64,000 nt of DNA from SABI01 sp963678555 (GTDB lineage Bacteria > Spirochaetota > Spirochaetia > Sphaerochaetales > Sphaerochaetaceae), in contig CAXXJA010000001.1 in NCBI GenBank assembly GCA_963678555.2, forward strand, positions 310,001 to 374,000. The letters run 5' to 3'. The notes beneath the pieces are model-generated. The model did no database searches. It saw only the letters and a list, made by a program, of their open reading frames with translations, and had not been told where the DNA came from. Made by a program: the position numbers and the translations under genes. This document shows, in pieces, positions 59,090 through 64,000 of this stretch. Position 1 is the stretch's first letter; the number at the start of each line of letters is the position of its first letter.

Positions 59090-59332
59090 ATGAGTAATAC
59101 GATCATAATCGATGCTGCCAGATGCAAGGGCTGCGGGATCTGTCCGTCAGTCTGCCCGAAAGGGTGCCTTCGTATCGGCACGGAGATCAACATACAGGGG
59201 TACGAGCATGTTGAGGTTGTTGAAGGATCCGTGTGCATTGCATGCGGGATGTGCGTCCTCGCCTGTCCTGAACCCCGAGCCTTGACGATAGTGAAACATA
59301 CAGAGGAAGAGAAATCATGCACAAGCGCTTAA
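59090..59332 (+). CDS. Two-cluster 4Fe-4S ferredoxin subunit (VorC/KorD-type)
   Basis: The 80-residue protein has two CxxCxxCxxxCP motifs: CKGCGICPSVCPKGC and CIACGMCVLACPEP. It is the electron-transfer subunit of a 2-oxoacid:ferredoxin oxidoreductase. AAGGAG precedes; ATG 59090 is used and not the longer frame from 58973. Its end overlaps the alpha-subunit start by 16 nt. Confidence 0.95.
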   Translation: MSNTIIIDAARCKGCGICPSVCPKGCLRIGTEINIQGYEHVEVVEGSVCIACGMCVLACPEPRALTIVKHTEEEKSCTSA

Positions 59333-60366
59333 TGAAAGGTAATGATGCTGCGGTCTTCGGCGCACTTATGGGGGGATGTACCCACTTCTTCGGGTATCCG
59401 ATCACACCGGCCAGTGAGATCGCCCAGACCGCCTCCTACTACTTCAGGAAGACCGGCAGGACCTATCTCCAGGGGGAAAGCGAGGTCAGTGTAATCAATA
59501 TGCTCTACGGTGCATCCAGTGGAGGAGCCAGAGTGATGACCGCATCGAGTGGTCCCGGTATAGCTCTCATGGCCGAAGGGCTCAGCTATCTGGCCGGAGC
59601 ACGGCTTCCCGCCGTTGTCATCGATATGCAGCGGGCCGGACCCGGTCTCGGGAATATCTGGCCTGAGCAGGGTGATTATGCCATGGTCGTTAAGGGTGGA
59701 GGTCAGGGAAACTACAGGAACATTGTCCTTGCTCCTGCCAGTGCACAGGAAATGTTCGACTTCACCCGAAAGGCCTTCGCCCTTGCCGAAAGGTACCGTA
59801 TGACGGTTTTTATTCTCGGAGATGCCTATCTCGGACAGGTGATGGAATCAGTCGAGATCTCCGGAAAACCCGAAGAGAGCGAGCGGAAGGATTGGGCTCT
59901 GTACGGTGACAGGGAGAGCCGCGGTAATCTGATCACATCCATCTACATGTCACCTGCCGCCATGGAAGCTCATAACGAACTTCTTCAGAGGCAGTATGCG
60001 AAGGTGGAACAGGAGATCGTCGATTACAGCGAAACCGACATAGAGGATGCATCTATCATCTTCATTACCTACGGGATCGTATCGAGGATCTGCCATGGAG
60101 CGGTGAAACGGCTGAGAGAGCTCGGACTCAAGGCGGGAATGCTCAGGCTCAAGACACTGTTTCCCTTCCCTAAGGAGCGTTTGAGGGAACTGGCGAGAAG
60201 GAAGATTCCCTTTGTTGCGGTGGAACTGAGTAACGGGCAGATGGCGGAGGACGTGAAACTGAGTGTGGAAGGTCTGACGGAGGTCGTCAGTTTCAACCGT
60301 ATGGGTGGTGAGGTTATGACGTCACAGGATCTTGTAGCCTTTGCCGCTGACTATCTCAGGGGGTGA
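59317..60366 (+). CDS. vorB: 2-oxoacid:ferredoxin oxidoreductase alpha subunit (VorB-like)
   Basis: The 349-residue subunit begins KRLMKGNDAAVFGALMGGCTHFFGYPITPASEIA, then QGESEVSVINMLYGASSGGARVMTASSGPG and RAGPGLGNIWPEQGDY. This length and these motifs match VorB-type subunits of branched-chain 2-oxoacid oxidoreductases, though KorA-type 2-oxoglutarate enzymes are close. It decarboxylates a 2-oxoacid to acyl-CoA and CO2 with reduced ferredoxin. It lacks a fused gamma domain, which is found at the end of the next gene. Stop overlaps next start (TGATG). Confidence 0.92.
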   Translation: MHKRLMKGNDAAVFGALMGGCTHFFGYPITPASEIAQTASYYFRKTGRTYLQGESEVSVINMLYGASSGGARVMTASSGPGIALMAEGLSYLAGARLPAVVIDMQRAGPGLGNIWPEQGDYAMVVKGGGQGNYRNIVLAPASAQEMFDFTRKAFALAERYRMTVFILGDAYLGQVMESVEISGKPEESERKDWALYGDRESRGNLITSIYMSPAAMEAHNELLQRQYAKVEQEIVDYSETDIEDASIIFITYGIVSRICHGAVKRLRELGLKAGMLRLKTLFPFPKERLRELARRKIPFVAVELSNGQMAEDVKLSVEGLTEVVSFNRMGGEVMTSQDLVAFAADYLRG

Positions 60367-61793
60367 TGAAGATGAGTGTGGAAACGATACAGACCAGTGA
60401 TGTGTATTATAAGGAGTTCTTCCGGAAGGACGGTGATCAGCGGGTGACGCATTACTGTCCAGGCTGCGGACATGGAACGATACAGAAGATGATCGCCCAG
60501 GCGATAGAGGATCTGGGTATCCAGGACCGTGTCGTCTTTCTCTCTCCGGTGGGGTGTTCGGTGTTCAGTTATTACTATTTCGACACCGGCAACATCCAGT
60601 GTTCACATGGGAGAGCTCCCGCGGTCGGAACCGCCTTCAAGCGCGTGCATGAGGATTCGATCGTGATCAGCTACCAGGGGGATGGAGACCTCGCAGGTAT
60701 CGGTACGGCGGAGATCATCCATGCCGCGAACAGGGGTGAGAACATGAGTGTGTTCTTCATCAATAATGCCACCTACGGAATGACCGGCGGGCAGATGGCT
60801 CCTACGACGCTTTTGGAGGAGAAGACGCTCACCAGTCCGTTCGGTCGCGACAGAAAACGTGACGGAGCTCCCATCAAGATGGCTGAGATGATAGCCACTC
60901 TTGACGAGCCTGTCCTGGTCTCCCGGGTCGCGGTATCGAGCACGAAGGAGATGCTGAAGACGAAGAAGATGATCTACAAGGCTCTCAAGAATCAGGTAGA
61001 TAACCTCGGTTTCTCCTTTGTCGAGATCCTCAGTGCCTGCCCGACCAGCTGGCACGTGAGCCCGGTGGAAGCAAGAACTCACATCGATGAGGTTCTGAGC
61101 AAGGTCTTTCCGCTCGGCACCTTCGTCGACAGGTCCCGGGATATCCTGCCGTACGGTCCATCACCCTTTCCCTTCCTTAGCGGGGACGAACTTCTCAATG
61201 CGATAACCGAAGGTGGGGAGAGGAAGGAATTCGAACGGGCAGCAGTGGAAGACGAACTGGCCATCATGGTGGCAGGGTTCGGCGGGCAGGGGGTGCTTTC
61301 GGGAGGAGTCTCTCTTGCCAATGCGGCGATGGCGCATCAGCTGCAGGTTTCCTGGCTTCCATCCTACGGACCTGAAATGCGAGGAGGGAAGGCTTCTGTC
61401 ACGGTAGTGATGTCCTCTGATGAAGTCTCTTCTCCTCTAGCCGAGGAACTGGACGTTCTCATAGCGCTCAACTCTCCGTCGCTCACAGCCTATGAGCATA
61501 TGGTGAAACCTTCGGGAATGATTCTTTTCAACTCCTCCCTTATCGATCATGAGTCCGGGCGTGATGATGTGACGGTTCACCGTGTGCCTGCCTCCGACCT
61601 GGCAAAGGAAGCGGGGCTTTCGCAGGCTACCGCTCTGGTGATGATAGCCGCCTTCCTGCACTATTCACAGGTTCTTTCGATTGATTCTCTGATTGAATCG
61701 CTTCATCTCGGTCTTAAAAGAAAATCACTGATAGGCAGGAACCGTGAACTGATCCTGAGGACGCTGGAGGTGCTTAGGACAAAACAGGAGTAA
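60366..61793 (+). CDS. vorA: Fused TPP (beta) and gamma subunits of the oxidoreductase
   Basis: The 475-residue protein is a fusion. Residues about 1-270 are the TPP-binding beta subunit (HYCPGCGHGTIQKMI, SPVGCSVF, GDGDLAGIGTAEIIHAANRG, NNATYGMTGGQMAPT). Residues about 295-475 are a gamma subunit (IMVAGFGGQGVLSGGVSLA, SYGPEMRGGKASVTV). In most organisms these are separate genes. A linker of about 25 residues joins them. The fusion with the upstream alpha subunit and ferredoxin gives a complete enzyme from three genes. Confidence 0.93.
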   Translation: MKMSVETIQTSDVYYKEFFRKDGDQRVTHYCPGCGHGTIQKMIAQAIEDLGIQDRVVFLSPVGCSVFSYYYFDTGNIQCSHGRAPAVGTAFKRVHEDSIVISYQGDGDLAGIGTAEIIHAANRGENMSVFFINNATYGMTGGQMAPTTLLEEKTLTSPFGRDRKRDGAPIKMAEMIATLDEPVLVSRVAVSSTKEMLKTKKMIYKALKNQVDNLGFSFVEILSACPTSWHVSPVEARTHIDEVLSKVFPLGTFVDRSRDILPYGPSPFPFLSGDELLNAITEGGERKEFERAAVEDELAIMVAGFGGQGVLSGGVSLANAAMAHQLQVSWLPSYGPEMRGGKASVTVVMSSDEVSSPLAEELDVLIALNSPSLTAYEHMVKPSGMILFNSSLIDHESGRDDVTVHRVPASDLAKEAGLSQATALVMIAAFLHYSQVLSIDSLIESLHLGLKRKSLIGRNRELILRTLEVLRTKQE

Positions 61794-61842
61794 GTTCTTT
61801 ACTACGGGCCTGCTGTGTTGTATGATCGAGTGTGACTGACTT

Positions 61843-64000
61843 ATGACCGACAGCAGAATTTCACGTGAACAATCCATCTCCACGCACGGAGTTATGGAAC
61901 TTGCACCTCTTTGGGAAGGCCCTCGTCTCATCGATTGCCGTGTTGTCACTGTCAATGACATCTGTCTCAACCTGTTCAGGTCCTCGGCACTACCGGATGA
62001 CATTAATACCCTCAGCGAGTTCATTCCGGATGAGGAGAGTTTTCAGTCACTGATGAGGAACCTGGACACGGGTTTGAAGACCTCGAGTTCACCCGATTTC
62101 GGCTTCCTCCTCATGAGGTTTCCCGGTGGAGTTTTTATCTCGGTCCAGCATCAGAGCTCACAGTCTGTACGGCTGGTATGTGTGGATGCATCAGATGTAG
62201 TTGACAGAGTCCTGTGTTCTGACGATGCCTGCGCCCATATGCAAAAGCCTGCAGCAGTACTGGACACTGAAGGGAAGACTCTCAGTGTCAGCGGTGAGTG
62301 GGAACGTACGTTCGGGTATGAGAAGAGCCGGCTGCTGGGAAAGGAGCTTATCACCTATGTTCATCCTGCAGACAGAGAGTGTGCGGAGCGGATGTTCCTT
62401 CCCGGGACTTCCGATGGAAAACCGTATACGAATATGATCCGTTTTCTCACCTCACAGGACTCATACCGCACTCTGGAACTGTTCGTAGTCCGTGCGGGGG
62501 GGAACCTGCTCGTCTATGGAAACGATATCACCGGCTCTCTGGAGCAGCGTCAGTTCATAGACCGCCAGGCACATCTGTATGCTCTGTTCATGGATTCCCC
62601 CATAGCAGGGATATTCTTCTCGATGAGGGAAGAACCCATCGCGATATCGAGTATAGATACCGGTGATGAAGCTCTCCTTCTTTCTCTCATGGACAGCGAA
62701 CACATCATCGAGGTGAACGAGACGTTTCTCACTCAGGTCCAGAAACCCCGTGAGGTGATCCTCGGCAGTGCCCTGTCTGATTTCTTCCACTGGGATATCG
62801 GCAGAGGGATACATCATTACCGCACAGCGCTTCGAGAAGGAAAGGTTGTCGCTGAAGGCCGCTTTCCCGTTCCTGATGACTCAGAACGGTGGATCAGCGT
62901 CAATATCTCGAATATCTACGATGAGGAAGGCCGTCTGAAGGGCCATGTCGGTTTTCAGATGGATGTCACCGTAAGGAAACAGCAGGAACAGGAACTGAGA
63001 AGGAGAGAGAACGACTACAGGATTCTGACGGAATTCGCACGCGACATGCTCTGGATTTACAACCTCGATGCCGACAGGTTCACCTTCCTCTCTCCGGCTG
63101 TTGAGGGTATTCTCGGCTGGACTCCGGATGAGATGAAAAGAGGCGGCTTGCCTCTGATCATAGGTGAACAGACCCTGCGTACTCTTGTGATCCAGATCGA
63201 CAGGTTTCGCGAGGAATTCAGGCAGACCGGTAGGGTGGGGACCGATGCGACCCTCAGGATCGATCATACACGGAAGGATGGGCGGACCGTGCACTCGGAG
63301 AGTCTGTTGAACTTCCGCTACAACGAGGAGCATGAACTTGAGGTGATAGGGATCTCCCGGGATGTCAGCGAGAAGAAACGAGCTGAGGAACACCTGGTGT
63401 TCACCAGTTATCATGATCAGCTTACCGGTGTATACAACCGACGTTTCCTGAAGGATTTTCTGAGTGAAGGTCTGAACAGAAGCCATTTCCCCCTTTCTAT
63501 CATACTCTGTGATTTGAACGGGTTGAAACTTACCAATGACGTGTTCGGGCATTCCTTCGGCGATGCACTGATTGTGGAGAACGCGCAACTCCTAACCTCC
63601 TTTGCTCGAAGCAATGATATCGTGACGAGAGAGGGGGGTGATGAGTTCATCATGCTCCTCCCTGCGACAGCAGCACACGAGGCACGGCGCTTCGTGAATG
63701 AGATGAGGAACCGGAGCAGGGGAATCAGGGTCAATGAACTGCAGCTGTCGAGTGCCTTCGGAACAGCAACAATGGAGAGGATGGGGGATGAATACTACGA
63801 AGCGTATCATGCAGCCGAAAAACAGCTCTATTCGGATAAACTCAGGACCTCTCCCGAGTACAAGAAACAGCTGATCGGGACGTTTCTCTCTTCTCTGTTC
63901 TCCTCTGATACAGCTCTTGAGCGGCACAGTCTATCCGTCTCCGCCCTGTGTGGCCGGATAGCTCAGGAACTCTCTCTGGACAGGATGAAAACCGAACAGC
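61843..64000 (+). CDS. Multi-PAS GGDEF/HD-GYP cyclic di-GMP regulator (cut by right edge)
   Basis: The frame is open from ATG 61843 to the window end, at least 719 residues. There are three to four PAS-type segments (about 10-105; 125-235 with FGYEKSRLLGKEL and VHPADREC; 245-370 with VNETFLTQ; 380-510 with ILGWTPDEM and GISRDVSEKK), then a complete GGDEF domain (about 520-660; LTGVYNRRFL, CDLNGLKLTND, REGGDEFIMLLP) and the start of an HD-GYP phosphodiesterase domain (LERHSLSVSALCGRIAQEL, about 690 onward). It would both make and cleave cyclic di-GMP. No ribosome site is clear; TATGAT at 61821 may be its -10. Confidence 0.88.
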   Translation, partial: MTDSRISREQSISTHGVMELAPLWEGPRLIDCRVVTVNDICLNLFRSSALPDDINTLSEFIPDEESFQSLMRNLDTGLKTSSSPDFGFLLMRFPGGVFISVQHQSSQSVRLVCVDASDVVDRVLCSDDACAHMQKPAAVLDTEGKTLSVSGEWERTFGYEKSRLLGKELITYVHPADRECAERMFLPGTSDGKPYTNMIRFLTSQDSYRTLELFVVRAGGNLLVYGNDITGSLEQRQFIDRQAHLYALFMDSPIAGIFFSMREEPIAISSIDTGDEALLLSLMDSEHIIEVNETFLTQVQKPREVILGSALSDFFHWDIGRGIHHYRTALREGKVVAEGRFPVPDDSERWISVNISNIYDEEGRLKGHVGFQMDVTVRKQQEQELRRRENDYRILTEFARDMLWIYNLDADRFTFLSPAVEGILGWTPDEMKRGGLPLIIGEQTLRTLVIQIDRFREEFRQTGRVGTDATLRIDHTRKDGRTVHSESLLNFRYNEEHELEVIGISRDVSEKKRAEEHLVFTSYHDQLTGVYNRRFLKDFLSEGLNRSHFPLSIILCDLNGLKLTNDVFGHSFGDALIVENAQLLTSFARSNDIVTREGGDEFIMLLPATAAHEARRFVNEMRNRSRGIRVNELQLSSAFGTATMERMGDEYYEAYHAAEKQLYSDKLRTSPEYKKQLIGTFLSSLFSSDTALERHSLSVSALCGRIAQELSLDRMKTEQ

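Overview
The window looks like the chromosome of an anaerobic, probably free-living or commensal spirochaete (Spirochaetaceae/Sphaerochaetaceae-like). This is inferred from gene content and not from any marker gene: fermentative 2-oxoacid:ferredoxin oxidoreductase, lipoprotein-rich surface proteins, 7TMR-DISM-type sensors, an IS1202/ISTde1-like transposon, and a laminarin-type beta-glucan locus. Base composition is moderate over most of the window and clearly A/T-rich in transferred segments (about 600-2100, 30400-32300, 46500-46680, 54600-54760).

Layout. 1-3563: right end of an integrative element inserted at the 3' end of tRNA-Val(GAC), with tyrosine integrase, a small excisionase/DUF2292/replication-type operon running off the left edge, and a 435-aa cargo gene of unknown function. 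3722-7593: a type-B carboxylesterase, then an operon of a phospholipase-D-like lipoprotein and two small secreted proteins. 7893-10777: an IS1202/ISTde1-like element of about 2.8 kb with three extra ORFs, flanked by a 27-bp direct repeat and placed just upstream of the next operon's promoter. 10777-19791: ABC sugar importer (binding protein and two permeases, no ATPase), a 1183-aa GH94-like phosphorylase, a ROK repressor and a GH16 lipoprotein endoglucanase. Together they suggest surface cutting, import, then phosphorolysis of beta-1,3-glucan, controlled by ROK at a TTGGTTTA-type palindrome.

20358-26938: MBL hydrolase, membrane diguanylate cyclase, cupin plus DUF438/hemerythrin/PAS sensor, and a NatAB-type ABC exporter. 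27099-33340: accessory island in which two different toxin-antitoxin modules alternate with one intact and two truncated yjbQ copies, followed by IS3 and ISL3 remnants, a repeat-containing DUF1566 surface lipoprotein and a long perfect palindrome.

33415-41270: MFS transporter, then an eight-part leftward unit in which a YtrA-type GntR repressor, slipin, MacB-like ATPase, two FtsX-type permeases, a LolA-like protein and an outer-membrane barrel form one envelope-transport operon. 41332-45752: TrkH/TrkA potassium uptake, rhodanese lipoprotein, ABC-F protein. 45897-55403: two paralogous secreted proteins with near-identical promoters flank a PlsC-family acyltransferase, XRE regulator, glucuronate isomerase, serine-palmitoyltransferase-like enzyme, 6-phosphogluconolactonase and glucose-6-phosphate dehydrogenase, plus a decayed 7TMR-DISM sensor.

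55631-64000: second DUF438 sensor, long-chain acyl-CoA synthetase, a VorCBA-like oxidoreductase operon with fused TPP and gamma subunits, and a PAS/GGDEF/HD-GYP regulator cut by the right edge. A recurring feature is genes whose -10 box lies 5-6 nt before the start codon with no Shine-Dalgarno sequence, which suggests leaderless mRNAs.
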